Source of the DNA: a bacterium
Lineage (GTDB): Bacteria > 4484-113 > JAFGCY01
Direction: 5' to 3'
Length of the DNA: 64,000 nt
Assembly: GCA_020849855.1 (NCBI GenBank)
Contig: JADZFO010000021.1
Location: 1-64,000 of the forward strand
Shown in pieces: positions 36,177 through 44,838 of the stretch; the first letter of the stretch is position 1; the number at the start of each line of letters is the position of its first letter. Under the pieces are notes generated by a model. It ran no database searches and was not told the origin of the DNA. It saw only the letters and a list, made by a program, of their open reading frames with translations. The translations under genes were made by a program, and so were the position numbers.

Positions 36177-36201
36177 TTAGAGCGCGGGTACTTGCGTCAG
36201 G

Positions 36202-36224
36202 GTAGGGGCGCGTGGAGCGCGCCC
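36202..36224 (+). repeat. GTAG palindrome
   Basis: GTAG then GGGCGCG-TGGAG-CGCGCCC, a 7-bp stem. Same architecture as the units at 34.4 and 36.1 kb with a different arm sequence. Confidence 0.65.
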
Positions 36225-36298
36225 GCGGCGGTAGCTGAGCTATGCCGGCCGGAGCCGGAGCGCAGGCATCCTGCCAGCATTCCCTTTGCGTCCTTCAA

Positions 36299-36320
36299 GG
36301 GCGGGGCACAGTCCCCGCCC
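36299..36320. repeat. palindrome of a second type (no GTAG head)
   Basis: GGGCGGGG (36299-36306), CACAGT, CCCCGCCC (36313-36320). The loop and inner arm resemble the GGGACACAGTCCC-type arms inside the restriction-modification gene at 56.6 kb. Confidence 0.6.
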
Positions 36321-36343
36321 AGCTTTGATTCAGGGAGTACTTC

Positions 36344-36715
36344 ATGATTGTTGATTCGATTGAAGAGTACTTGGCGCTCGAGCCGCAGAAATTCCGTGAC
36401 TGTCGCAGCATGACCCTTGAGTGGGACTCAGACACTGAGAAGGCTAGCAGTTCCCCTGTGAATTTGGCCATGGAGTATGTTTGCCTCGGCGGAACAAGTC
36501 GGTTGCTGCTGACTTTCCGAGGCGTTAGACAGCTCAAGATTCATAGCGCTGAAGTAAGCATAGTGAAATTCGGATTGTTGGACATAGAACCTGCTAGTGA
36601 CATGCAGTGGGAAGGGGTCAGCTACTACGTGGCAGAGGTTGAGGACGAGTTGTCCTTCTATTGCGAGAGTTTTTCTGCTGAATTGCGTCAAAGCCCTGCT
36701 CAAAGTCTTAGCTGA
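36344..36715 (+). CDS. small protein of unknown function
   Basis: A 123-residue acidic soluble protein with a clear AGGGAG site before the ATG. It is beta-rich (VNLAMEYVCLGG, LLLTFRGVRQLKIH, VSYYVAEVEDELSFYCESF) and has lower GC than its surroundings. The size, acidity and isolated accessory position are reminiscent of immunity-type proteins, but no family is recognised. It is flanked by palindromic repeats and a broken toxin-antitoxin pair, suggesting horizontally acquired sequence. Confidence 0.6.
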   Translation: MIVDSIEEYLALEPQKFRDCRSMTLEWDSDTEKASSSPVNLAMEYVCLGGTSRLLLTFRGVRQLKIHSAEVSIVKFGLLDIEPASDMQWEGVSYYVAEVEDELSFYCESFSAELRQSPAQSLS

Positions 36716-36771
36716 CCGTCGCTTTCAAGTTATGCGGCCTATGAGCGAATGAGAATTCCTTTGCGCCCGGT

Positions 36772-36777
36772 TACACT
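36772..36777 (+). promoter_or_regulatory. -10 box for leaderless hicB
   Basis: TACACT, six nt, then the ATG at 36784; no ribosome binding site. Confidence 0.5.
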
Positions 36778-36783
36778 CTGGGC

Positions 36784-36987
36784 ATGAAGTTCATGGTTGA
36801 AATCGATGCTCCTGAGGGCGGCTGGATCCACGTGTACTGTCCCTCCTTGCAGGGACAGACGCGCGAAGAAGCGCTGGAAAATATCCGCGAGGCGATCATG
36901 GCCTGGCCTGAGGCGGAAGAGATTGAAGGAGAGCAGATCGCAGCTCGCGATAAGCATGAGGTTTCCTTCGTGGAGGTCGCGGGATAG
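36784..36987 (+). CDS. hicB: HicB-family antitoxin-like protein
   Basis: A 67-residue protein with the HicB fold signature: a short beta hairpin with WIHVYCPSLQGQ and the helix TREEALENIREAIMAWPE, equivalent to the canonical PeLpGc-T-EEALeNi-EAi. HicB neutralises the HicA mRNA interferase and represses the operon. There is no C-terminal DNA-binding extension, so it is of the short type. A HicA-like frame begins with GTG immediately after its stop but is truncated, so this antitoxin may be solitary. Confidence 0.78.
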   Translation: MKFMVEIDAPEGGWIHVYCPSLQGQTREEALENIREAIMAWPEAEEIEGEQIAARDKHEVSFVEVAG

Positions 36988-37170
36988 GTGCCGCCCTTGC
37001 CGGTGGTGTCCGGCCTTGAGGCGACGAAGGCTTTCGGGCGCCGTGGCTACCGCTATCTTCACAACCGCAGCAGCCTGCGCCGCCACTGTTTAATCCGACA
37101 GCCTGATAACCATCAGCGAGTAATCCCCCAATGCATCGCCGGCACTGCCCAGTATCTCCTTGTTCTTTGA
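36988..37170 (+). pseudogene. truncated HicA-like toxin
   Basis: The frame opens with GTG directly after the hicB stop. Its first 33 or so codons (LPVVSGLEATKAFGRRGYRY) follow the start of HicA (LPVVSGkEvikaL-k-GF), and LHNRSSLRRH sits where the catalytic r-rGSHhh-l segment should be, with the active-site His displaced. After about 37086 the similarity ends and the frame overlaps the convergent lipoprotein gene. The C-terminal half of HicA is missing, so it is likely inactive. Confidence 0.6.
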
Positions 37171-37632
37171 CTCATCCCTGAGCACTACGTTGTAGAGCTT
37201 GTCCGCCGCGCCGTACTCCGCCGACTCGCCGGCAGTCGCGTCGGCCTGCTGCATCACCTTGCGGGCCCTGGCCTCTGTCTCCTCCGCGCTGAGCTTGGGA
37301 CTGGTCTGCCGGACGATCTCCACGATCCTTGGGAACTTCGCATCCCCGTAGCCCTGCGGCAGCAGGATCGCGTCGAAGTGCGCCTTCACCGCAGCCCAGT
37401 CGGAGTCACAGTCAAAGCCGATAACCATCACGGCCTCTTCAGTCCGTCCGTCGACAATGTCATAGTCCGCGGCCTGCGCGCTGTCCAGGCTGGGCGTGTC
37501 CATGCGGCTGCGCTCGGTTGAGCCCGGCGGCAGGCTCAGGCCGGGCAGCATCAGATCGTCTGCTACACGCGCTTCGTGCTTGCAGCCGCAAACGACAAGC
37601 AGGGTCAGAAGAGCGACGCAAAGCGTTGGCAT
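37090..37632 (-). CDS. small predicted lipoprotein (LSLPPGS family)
   Basis: A 180-residue lipoprotein with candidate lipidated Cys17 in LLVVCGC. Residues after the signal peptide, DLMLPGLSLPPGSTE, match the lipoprotein at 7.2 kb, and both then carry a domain with DSDWAAVKAHFDAILLPQG here and DGWVAVDAYFQVRLAELG there. These look like distant paralogs. The ATG at 37632 is preferred over GTG at 37656 because TACAGT lies six nt upstream, predicting a leaderless mRNA. Function is unknown. Confidence 0.72.
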   Translation of the reverse strand: MPTLCVALLTLLVVCGCKHEARVADDLMLPGLSLPPGSTERSRMDTPSLDSAQAADYDIVDGRTEEAVMVIGFDCDSDWAAVKAHFDAILLPQGYGDAKFPRIVEIVRQTSPKLSAEETEARARKVMQQADATAGESAEYGAADKLYNVVLRDESKNKEILGSAGDALGDYSLMVIRLSD

Positions 37633-37638
37633 CCGGAG

Positions 37639-37644
37639 ACTGTA
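37639..37644 (-). promoter_or_regulatory. -10 box for a leaderless transcript
   Basis: On the minus strand TACAGT, six nt, then the ATG at 37632. Confidence 0.45.
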
Positions 37645-37687
37645 ACGCAGCCTCACGGCAATGTGTTGTCGGCCTGCGCAGTTTCCA

Positions 37688-40606
37688 TCAGATCCTTACT
37701 GCATAGATCAGAGCGTCTTCAACAGTGTCGATGTAAACCAGGGCCGGCAGGCCGCCGACATCCACCAGCTGGATGTCGGCAGGGCTGCCCCCGGCTACAG
37801 TCTCGATGCCCGCCCAGTCCGCGCTTTGCCCTCCATTCGCTGTGCTGGACATGACGAAGCGGACATCCGCGCTCAGCGGCCCCTGGTATGCGAAGGAAGG
37901 GTGGCCGCCGACTACTGCAAAGCTGCCCTGAGTGTCCATGGCGCTGAGGTCAAAGAGGTGCACAGGCGTGCCAGTCCAGCCGGTACCATCGGCGTTATCC
38001 GCCGCCTGGAAGTAGACCTTGCCTTCATTGACCGTGTCACGGACGATTATGGCCGGCAAACCGGAAACGATCTGCAGGCCCATGATGCTCCAATCGGCAT
38101 CCCCGGCACCGGCCGGTGCGGCATCTTCATTGATATCCCAGCCGTCCACATCGTCGATGCCATCGCCCAGGCTGTTGCTGCTGCGCGAGTAGGTCAGGGC
38201 CTCCTCGTCCGCCGGGCCGTTGTAATAGGTGTAGACCGCCGCCGGGCGGCCGTTGACCACAGTCAGGGCCCAGGGGTCGCGGGCATCTGAGCCAATGCCA
38301 TTGGGGACGATCACATCAATCACACCGCCCCAGTCGTTGTTGACTGTGCCGGTCTGCGAGTTGGCCCGCACATAGCTCACGGTGCCGCGGGTGTTGCTGC
38401 GGAAGTAGAGAGCCGGAGCGCCGTTGACCTGGGCCAGCGTCGGCTCGGCCGCATTGGTTTCGACCGGCATCTCCGCGCTCCAGTCGCCGGGGAGCAGGCC
38501 GCTGCCGCTGGCCCGGCGGTAGACCAGCTGCCCGCCGAGGCTGACGTACGCCATGGCCGGCGCGTTGAAGACAGCGGCCACGCTGAGCTGCGTTCCACTG
38601 GCCGCTGGCGCGGAGGCTACGCTCCAGTCAGAAGGCAGCGAGCCGGATGCGCTGGCCGAGCGGGCGAAGCGGATGCCCACGCCGGCTGCATAGTAGGCCG
38701 CCACCGGGACACTGCCCACCACTGCCAGACTGGCCCCGCTGGCACTGGCAGCGGAGGGCTGGTCGTCCAGGGTCAGCACCGACCAGCCATGCGCAGTCAA
38801 AGCCAGGCTGGCGGTATCGACTGCCCCGTTATCGTCAGTCACTTCGACGCTGGCGTTGTAGATTCCGGCCGCTGTATATGTATATGGGTCCGGCACAGCC
38901 TGACCCTCGGCGGTCTGTTCCTCGGTGCTGTTACTGAAAAGCCCGTCGCTGTCGAAATCCCAGCGATAGTTGGCGATGCTGCCGCCAGGGTCAGTGCTGC
39001 CGCTGGCGTCAAGCTGCACTAGCAGCGGTGCATCGCCGCTGCTTACATCCGCGCTCAGCGCAGCCAGTGGCGGCGAGTTAGTGACGCTGATCAGTTTGCT
39101 GTCAGAGGCTGTAGCCCCATCGTCGTCCGTCACGCGCAGCCTGATGCGATAGCTGCCGGGGTCGCTGAAAAGCACGTCCACGCCAGCCAGCCCATTTGCA
39201 TCCGCCTCAGCTCCGGTCTCGCCATAGATCGTGTCGTTATCGAAGTCCCACTCATAGTTCACGATGCTGCCGCCGGGGTCTGTGCTGCTGCTCCCGTCGA
39301 AGCTGACAAGCAGGGGCTTGAAGCCGCTGCTCTGGCTTGCCAGCAGGACCGCGCTGGGGGCGGAGTTGCCGACGTTGATGGTGACACTGTCCGTGTAAAC
39401 GATGGAGGACTGGGAGACAGCCTTGACTGTGGCCGTCACATCGCCTGTGACCGTATATGTGTACTGGGCGAAGTTCTGGTCCGCGGCAAGCTGCTCAGGG
39501 CCGGCCTCGCCGAAAGTTCCATCGCCGTCGAGGTCCCATTCATATGCTGCGATGCCTTCGGTGATGGTTGAGGTATCAGCGTTGAAGTTCACTTCCAGGG
39601 GCTTGACACCCAGTTGCGGACTGGCGCTCAGCACCACCTCCGGCACGGCCAGCACGGTGATAAGCGCCGACGCGCTGGCGCTGGCCAGGCGGTCGTCGCT
39701 GACCCTCACCGCGGCATTGAATTCGCCGACAGTGCTGTAGCCCACATTTGCCAGCGGGCTGCCAGCCGCGGACTGCTCGTCCCCCGGCTCGCCCCACAGG
39801 CCGTCGCCATCAAAGTCCCATTCGTAATTACTGATAGTCCCGTCAGGATCGCTGCTGGCGCTGGCGTCAAAGCTGACGCTGGCGCCGGCAATCAGAGTGG
39901 CGGGCTCCGCCGTCAGGCTGGCCAGGGGCAGCTCGGTGACAAAGAACTCCAGCCGCTGCAGTGGCGCCTGGCTGCTTCCCAGCAGCAGGACCGCCACGGC
40001 CTGATCGTCCTGGGCATTGGTATAGGGGCCCAGATCCGCAATGCTGAGCGGGGCTCCGCCCGGGTCGTGGAACCAGGACCAGCGGTTGCTGTCCCAGTTG
40101 CTCAGGCCAATGTAAAGCTGTGCCGGGTCAGGCGCAGCACCCCAGCTCAGGCTCAGCGCGGTGGCCGCACCGGCGGCCTGAGGCAGATTGAAGGGATAGA
40201 GCGCATAGGCCGCTCCGCTGAGCCCGGCCTGCCCGCCGCCGGCCGGCGCGAATACAGCTTCATCCGCACTGGCGCTGACCAGGCTGCTGTGCTGCAGCGC
40301 GCTGAAGTCGCTGCCCCGGCGCCAGGCGTCCGGATAGTTGAAGCTGCTTTTGCGCAGTGCGGCCAGTTCCCCGGCGATGGCTGCCGGCGCAGGCAGGACC
40401 TTGCCCGGCAGCCCTGGCTGCGCGGCGGTTTCGCTGCTGCCAGCAGGATCTATCGCGCTGCGGGAGTCCAGAATGATCGGTCCACGAGATCCGGGCTGTA
40501 CTGCGCTGCCCGGGGCCGCACAGGAAGCGCAGGCCAGCAATGCTGCGAGGGCCAGATATGTGACAGTGCTGCGTCCTCTTGATTTCCTCTGAATGTCAGA
40601 TTGCAT
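37688..40606 (-). CDS. lipoprotein with four PKD domains
   Basis: A 972-residue lipoprotein (Cys29 in ACASC, or Cys26). It shares the N-terminal beta domain of the 17-29 kb family (ALYPFNLPQ, then YIGLSNWDSNRWSWFHDP), followed by four PKD domains at roughly 225-315, 320-400, 405-490 and 495-590, each with a YEWDFDGDG- or YRWDFDSDG-type motif. The C-terminus differs: instead of SBBP repeats it has about seven units with alternating patterns like NGRPAAVYTYYNG and LTYSRSSNSLGDG, resembling another propeller. GGAGGGCGGAG precedes the ATG. Probably a surface binding or structural protein. Confidence 0.82.
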   Translation of the reverse strand: MQSDIQRKSRGRSTVTYLALAALLACASCAAPGSAVQPGSRGPIILDSRSAIDPAGSSETAAQPGLPGKVLPAPAAIAGELAALRKSSFNYPDAWRRGSDFSALQHSSLVSASADEAVFAPAGGGQAGLSGAAYALYPFNLPQAAGAATALSLSWGAAPDPAQLYIGLSNWDSNRWSWFHDPGGAPLSIADLGPYTNAQDDQAVAVLLLGSSQAPLQRLEFFVTELPLASLTAEPATLIAGASVSFDASASSDPDGTISNYEWDFDGDGLWGEPGDEQSAAGSPLANVGYSTVGEFNAAVRVSDDRLASASASALITVLAVPEVVLSASPQLGVKPLEVNFNADTSTITEGIAAYEWDLDGDGTFGEAGPEQLAADQNFAQYTYTVTGDVTATVKAVSQSSIVYTDSVTINVGNSAPSAVLLASQSSGFKPLLVSFDGSSSTDPGGSIVNYEWDFDNDTIYGETGAEADANGLAGVDVLFSDPGSYRIRLRVTDDDGATASDSKLISVTNSPPLAALSADVSSGDAPLLVQLDASGSTDPGGSIANYRWDFDSDGLFSNSTEEQTAEGQAVPDPYTYTAAGIYNASVEVTDDNGAVDTASLALTAHGWSVLTLDDQPSAASASGASLAVVGSVPVAAYYAAGVGIRFARSASASGSLPSDWSVASAPAASGTQLSVAAVFNAPAMAYVSLGGQLVYRRASGSGLLPGDWSAEMPVETNAAEPTLAQVNGAPALYFRSNTRGTVSYVRANSQTGTVNNDWGGVIDVIVPNGIGSDARDPWALTVVNGRPAAVYTYYNGPADEEALTYSRSSNSLGDGIDDVDGWDINEDAAPAGAGDADWSIMGLQIVSGLPAIIVRDTVNEGKVYFQAADNADGTGWTGTPVHLFDLSAMDTQGSFAVVGGHPSFAYQGPLSADVRFVMSSTANGGQSADWAGIETVAGGSPADIQLVDVGGLPALVYIDTVEDALIYAVRI

Positions 40607-40711
40607 CTCCGCCCTCCCCGCCGTGCACTTGCCAGAAGCGGCAAGGCCAACAGGCGTGCTTCTAATACCGACTGTATTTGTCCAATTTGCTGAAACAGCG
40701 GGAGTCAGGAC

Positions 40712-40740
40712 AAAAGAGACCGCTTCTCAGGCGGGCCTCT
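40712..40740 (-). terminator. putative intrinsic terminator
   Basis: On the minus strand AGAG..CCGC (40740-40731) pairs with GCGG..CTCT (40723-40716) around a small internal loop and a 7-nt apical loop, followed by TTTTG. It would end transcripts coming from the gene at 41145-43301. Confidence 0.5.
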
Positions 40741-40792
40741 GCGTGTAGGTCGGTAGTGCTGAGAGCAGCCGCCAAAGCGTCTCTCTAGAGTT

Positions 40793-41010
40793 TCACTGCA
40801 TTCCATCGGAGCTGCCATACCAGTCCCAGCGTTGGCAGTCCCAGTTCGAGATGCGCTGCAAGAGTACTGCAGCAAAAGCCGGCTGTATTCCCATTCAGAT
40901 GCAGGGTCTCCAGGCCAAATACGTTTGACAGGCTGAAGGTATAAACCGAAAAGGCACAGCTGCCCGGTGACGCGCTGCCAATACCCGCTCTGCGGGGCTG
41001 AATTTCAGCA
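40793..41010 (-). pseudogene. decayed fragment of a PKD-family lipoprotein
   Basis: In the gap between two minus-strand family members, translation in shifting frames gives LKFSPAERV (frame 1), AFSVYTFSLSNVFG followed by LETLHLNGNTAG (frame 2), and LLQRISNWDCQRWDWYGSSD then a stop (frame 3). These align in order to the N-terminal beta domain of the intact paralogs (LNF-P, TAFAVYHFNAPGYDR, WIGLSNW--DRWDWF). At least two frameshifts and loss of everything after the beta domain make this a relic of an eighth family member. Confidence 0.65.
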
Positions 41011-41144
41011 TGGCTAAGCTCGCTCGCACCGCTCAGTGGATCAAGGCAATGGGCAAACTCGACACCTGCGACGAGACATGTATTGCAGCTTCACCTGTTG
41101 CTTTGCCCCCTTGTAAGACTAGCCCTGGTGCGAATACCTGCCCG

Positions 41145-43301
41145 TCAGCCGCCCCTGGCGAAGAAGACCAGCCGCACACCGCGCAGCCCCACACGATAGG
41201 CGGCGCAGTAGAAACCGCCCAGGTCAACAAAGCGGCTTTCAAACACCGTCTGGTCGTCCAGCAGTGGGCCAAGGGGGCCACAGACTGGGCCGCTTGACTG
41301 CCAGTCCGCCTCAGCTGCCCCGTCCGGGCTCGCACTGATGTACTGGTAAATCCCGGTCGCAAACTCCCCCTGGTCCAGGACAACCTGCCCGTGAGGTAGC
41401 TGTATTCCGTTTTCGTGCGGCAGGATGGCCAGTCCACCGGCGGGCTCAATCGACTGGAAGCGTATATGCTGGCCATTGCTCCAGTCCGCTTGAGAGATGC
41501 CGGTTGTCGATGCAGCCCGCCTGAAGTCAAGCGCATAGCCACCGCTTATGGTGTCCCAGTCAAAGTAGCAAATTGCAGGGTGGCCATCGACCACCACCAG
41601 ATTGCCGAGTATGCTGCGCTGGTCAGGATAGCTGAGCTCAGGCGTGACATTAACGGCTTTCGTACCACTGTGCCAGTCGGCATAGTCATGGCCGTCGGCG
41701 TCCGCGCTGCGCAGGTACTGGGCCCGGTATGCCCCTAAGTTGTCTATTCCATGGTGGTAGCCATAAAGGACCGCCGGAGAGCCTGCAACTTCTGCAAGCA
41801 TCGGCCGTATGCCTGTTTCATCGGCCCATACAGACAGGCCGTCCTGTGGCTGGTCCAGCAATACCGGATCACTCCACTCTTCAACAGAAGCGCCGAGCGG
41901 CGTGGTGGCCGCGGTGTAATAGAGACAGTATCCAAGGTTTACGTTATGAAACTGAAAAGCCATTGCCGGACAACCGTTGATCAGGGCCACTGACCAGCAC
42001 GGCAGTTTGCTGCTGTCAGGGTGGTTCTTGCAAAGGTGGATGTATATGCTGTCCGGATCTGTCCATACTCCGGGCTTGCTGCCGTCACCCTCAGCCGCAA
42101 CCATGTACCAGAAATACTCAAGATCATCGAAGCTTGAACCCTGGGTGGCGCAGAACACGGCTGGGCGGCCTTCGATCTCCAGCAGCCGCACTATCGCGCC
42201 GCTTGTGGGGAAAGGTCGAATCGGACTGAACACCCAGTCATCGCCATGGCCCCCGCTGCCAAGCATTGCCGAAGCATAGACAATGTTGCCAACATACTGG
42301 TGCAGAGTCATTGCCAGATGTCCGTCGATCCTGTTGATATCAATACTGGATACTTCCACGTCAAAATCAAAGTCAACAGAAATCGTCTGCTGCACCTTAA
42401 CCTGGACATAGCGTACAGCCTTTGCACCGTCGGTCTTGACCAGTCGCACGCCGACCGCATGATCACCTTCTTCCTCAAAGGTGATCTCTGCCTTTGTCAT
42501 GCCCTGAGCCGCCAGCTCTTCAGATGAGGAATTGAAGGATCCATCTCCATCAAGGTCCCACTCATATCCGGCCACATCCTTTTGCAGGTTTCCGCCTGGG
42601 CCTGCCTCCAGGTTCACCGGCAGGCCGGGGATAGTCGGGCTAACATGCGCCGCCAGGTCCGGCATTGCCGCAATGCTCTGCGTAAACTGGATCAGATTCA
42701 GCTGTGCGGGTTCATCGCCAAGTAACAGAACCACCAGCTGCAGCCGGTCCTGGGCGTCCGTGTAGGGCGCGAGGCTCTCGAAGAGCCAGAACATCTCCGA
42801 ACTGGCAGGGCGCCAGTCCCAGCGGCCGCTGCTCCAGTTAGACAATCCGATAAACACAACGCCTGCAGCCGGCATGTCCTGCCACAGCAGATATAGATAC
42901 GACTCTTTGTCTGCGTCCGGCAGCGTAAGCTGATAGCTCGCAAAGGCAGCTGTCTCAAGGACCTTTCCGCTGACCGGGTTAAACTGCGCCCCCAGTGCAT
43001 CTGCAGTGACCCGCTGAGTTGGCAGTACTGGATTAAAGCCCGCGCCAGGAACCGCGCCCTGCTCCACGCTGAAGCCGGCTTCGCGCGGGAGGGCCAGGGG
43101 GGCGGGTAAGACCATGCCTGCTGGCTCGGGGCCTGACCGGGAATGCCACACGCTCATAGCCGGGTGGGCCGGCAATTCCATGCGCTGCCGGCCGGCAGTG
43201 CCGCAGCCGGGACCGAGGAGCAGTGCAAGGAAGATCAAGAGTGTGCCATTCAGCACATTGATCGGGCTGGCGCACCTACATCTAATCTTCGTGTTAGTCA
43301 T
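41145..43301 (-). CDS. lipoprotein with one PKD domain and propeller-like C-terminus
   Basis: A 718-residue lipoprotein (Cys33 in LLLGPGC). The family beta domain is present (YQLTLPDADKES, then FIGLSNWSSGRWDWRPAS), followed by one PKD-like domain with YEWDLDGDGSFNSS. The C-terminal repeats (IEGRPAVFCATQG, INGCPAMAFQFHN, VDGHPAICYFDWD) match those of the neighbouring four-PKD protein, not the SBBP repeats of the tandem array, so these two form a second subfamily. The ATG at 43301 is chosen because it opens the signal peptide, with TACAAT 10 nt upstream; the longer frame overlaps tldD. Confidence 0.8.
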   Translation of the reverse strand: MTNTKIRCRCASPINVLNGTLLIFLALLLGPGCGTAGRQRMELPAHPAMSVWHSRSGPEPAGMVLPAPLALPREAGFSVEQGAVPGAGFNPVLPTQRVTADALGAQFNPVSGKVLETAAFASYQLTLPDADKESYLYLLWQDMPAAGVVFIGLSNWSSGRWDWRPASSEMFWLFESLAPYTDAQDRLQLVVLLLGDEPAQLNLIQFTQSIAAMPDLAAHVSPTIPGLPVNLEAGPGGNLQKDVAGYEWDLDGDGSFNSSSEELAAQGMTKAEITFEEEGDHAVGVRLVKTDGAKAVRYVQVKVQQTISVDFDFDVEVSSIDINRIDGHLAMTLHQYVGNIVYASAMLGSGGHGDDWVFSPIRPFPTSGAIVRLLEIEGRPAVFCATQGSSFDDLEYFWYMVAAEGDGSKPGVWTDPDSIYIHLCKNHPDSSKLPCWSVALINGCPAMAFQFHNVNLGYCLYYTAATTPLGASVEEWSDPVLLDQPQDGLSVWADETGIRPMLAEVAGSPAVLYGYHHGIDNLGAYRAQYLRSADADGHDYADWHSGTKAVNVTPELSYPDQRSILGNLVVVDGHPAICYFDWDTISGGYALDFRRAASTTGISQADWSNGQHIRFQSIEPAGGLAILPHENGIQLPHGQVVLDQGEFATGIYQYISASPDGAAEADWQSSGPVCGPLGPLLDDQTVFESRFVDLGGFYCAAYRVGLRGVRLVFFARGG

Positions 43302-43311
43302 CTTCAAGAGG

Positions 43312-43317
43312 ATTGTA
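43312..43317 (-). promoter_or_regulatory. -10 box with near-leaderless start
   Basis: On the minus strand TACAAT, ten nt, ATG at 43301. The expected leader is only a few nucleotides. Confidence 0.4.
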
Positions 43318-43386
43318 CCGGCTCGACTGTTGGCGCGCCTCCGCCCCGGCGTCATGTAAGCTAGTTCCGGAGGAAGAGTCCCGCAG

Positions 43387-44838
43387 ATGCAAGAGATCCT
43401 CGACGCAGCAATGAACGTCGCCAACAAGCGCAAGGCGCAGTACGCGGATATCCGCCTGCTGACCCGCACGACCCAGAGCCTGACCGTCCGCGACGGCCGG
43501 GTTGAGACCATCAACTCCGGCAGCGACGCCGGAATCGGCGTGCGCGTGATCCACAAGGGCCGCTGGGGCTTTGCCGCCAGCCGCGATATCTCGGCCGCCG
43601 AGGCCGCGAACGTCTGCGAGCAGGCCCTGCGCATCGCCGAGGCTTCGGCCAGCGGACCAGGCACGCCCGTCGTGCTTGACGACACCGCGCCGCAGAAGGG
43701 TGAGTACGCCACGCCCATGCAGCGCGATCCCTTCGAGGTCAGCCTGGAGGAGAAGCTCGGCCGGCTCTTTGAGGCCGACAGCGCGATGGCCGGCCAGGCC
43801 GGACTGTCCCATCGCGGCGCATTCTTCGACATCTGGCGCGAGGACCAGCACTTCGCCTCCAGCGAGGGTGCGCGCATCCATCAGGTCATCACCGAGTGCG
43901 GCGGCGGCATCCTGGCCACCGCCCTGCGCGAGGGCGACAAGCAGGTGCGCTGCTATCCCAACTCCTTCCGTGGCCAGTTCCATACCGCGGGCTACGAAGC
44001 CTTTCTGGACTATGACATCGTGGGCGAAGGGCCGCGGGTGGCCGAAGAGGCCGTACGCCTGCTGGACAGCCCGCCGGTGCCCAGCGGGGAATGCAGCCTG
44101 ATTCTGGACGGCCCGCAGTTGGCGCTGCAGATCCATGAGTCCATCGGCCATCCTCTCGAGCTGGACCGCGTGCTGGGTTTCGAGGCCGCCTTCGCCGGCA
44201 TGAGCTTTGTGAAACCTGAGGACATCGGCTCGCTGCGCTATGGCTCGGAGCTGCTGAACATCACTGTTGACCCGACCCTGCCCGGCGGCCTCGGCTCCTA
44301 TGCCTATGACGATGACGGCGTGCCGACCCGTCGCGACCCGGTGATCGTCAATGGCGTGCTGCAGGGCTTCCTGACCAGCCGTGAAACCGCACCGGTGATC
44401 GGCGCGCAGAGCAATGCCTGCAACCGCGCTGACGGCTTTGGCCGTCTGCCCCTGGTGCGCATGCCAAACGTGAACCTCGAGCCCGGCCCGGATGGCGTCG
44501 GCCTTGAAGAGCTGATCTCCGGCGTGAAGGACGGTTTTCTGTTCTCCAACAACCGTTCCTGGAGCATAGACGACAAGCGCGTCAACTTCCAGTTCGGCTG
44601 CGAAGCGGCCTATGAGATCAAGGATGGCAGGCTGACCGGGCGTCTGTTCAAGAATCCGACCTATACCGGCATCACCACCGAGTTCTGGGCCGGACTTTCG
44701 GGCGTCTGCGGTCCGCAGCTCTGGCGCATCTGGGGCACTCCCAACTGCGGCAAGGGCCAGCCCTCGCAAACGGCGCATGTGGCCCACGGCTGCAGCCCCA
44801 GCCGCTTTGAGAATGTGCGGGTGGGAGTACGAGCTTGA
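43387..44838 (+). CDS. tldD: TldD family metalloprotease
   Basis: A 483-residue TldD/PmbA family protein. The zinc motif is HESIGH at residues 250-254, with the conserved HPLELDRVLG just after, and the C-terminal GISTEFW-like and CG--QP segments (TGITTEFWAGLSGVCG, NCGKGQP). TldD usually works with TldE/PmbA on unfolded or modified peptides; no tldE lies in the window. GGAGGAAGAG precedes the ATG. It heads an operon: the next gene overlaps its stop by 4 nt (TTGA). Confidence 0.94.
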   Translation: MQEILDAAMNVANKRKAQYADIRLLTRTTQSLTVRDGRVETINSGSDAGIGVRVIHKGRWGFAASRDISAAEAANVCEQALRIAEASASGPGTPVVLDDTAPQKGEYATPMQRDPFEVSLEEKLGRLFEADSAMAGQAGLSHRGAFFDIWREDQHFASSEGARIHQVITECGGGILATALREGDKQVRCYPNSFRGQFHTAGYEAFLDYDIVGEGPRVAEEAVRLLDSPPVPSGECSLILDGPQLALQIHESIGHPLELDRVLGFEAAFAGMSFVKPEDIGSLRYGSELLNITVDPTLPGGLGSYAYDDDGVPTRRDPVIVNGVLQGFLTSRETAPVIGAQSNACNRADGFGRLPLVRMPNVNLEPGPDGVGLEELISGVKDGFLFSNNRSWSIDDKRVNFQFGCEAAYEIKDGRLTGRLFKNPTYTGITTEFWAGLSGVCGPQLWRIWGTPNCGKGQPSQTAHVAHGCSPSRFENVRVGVRA

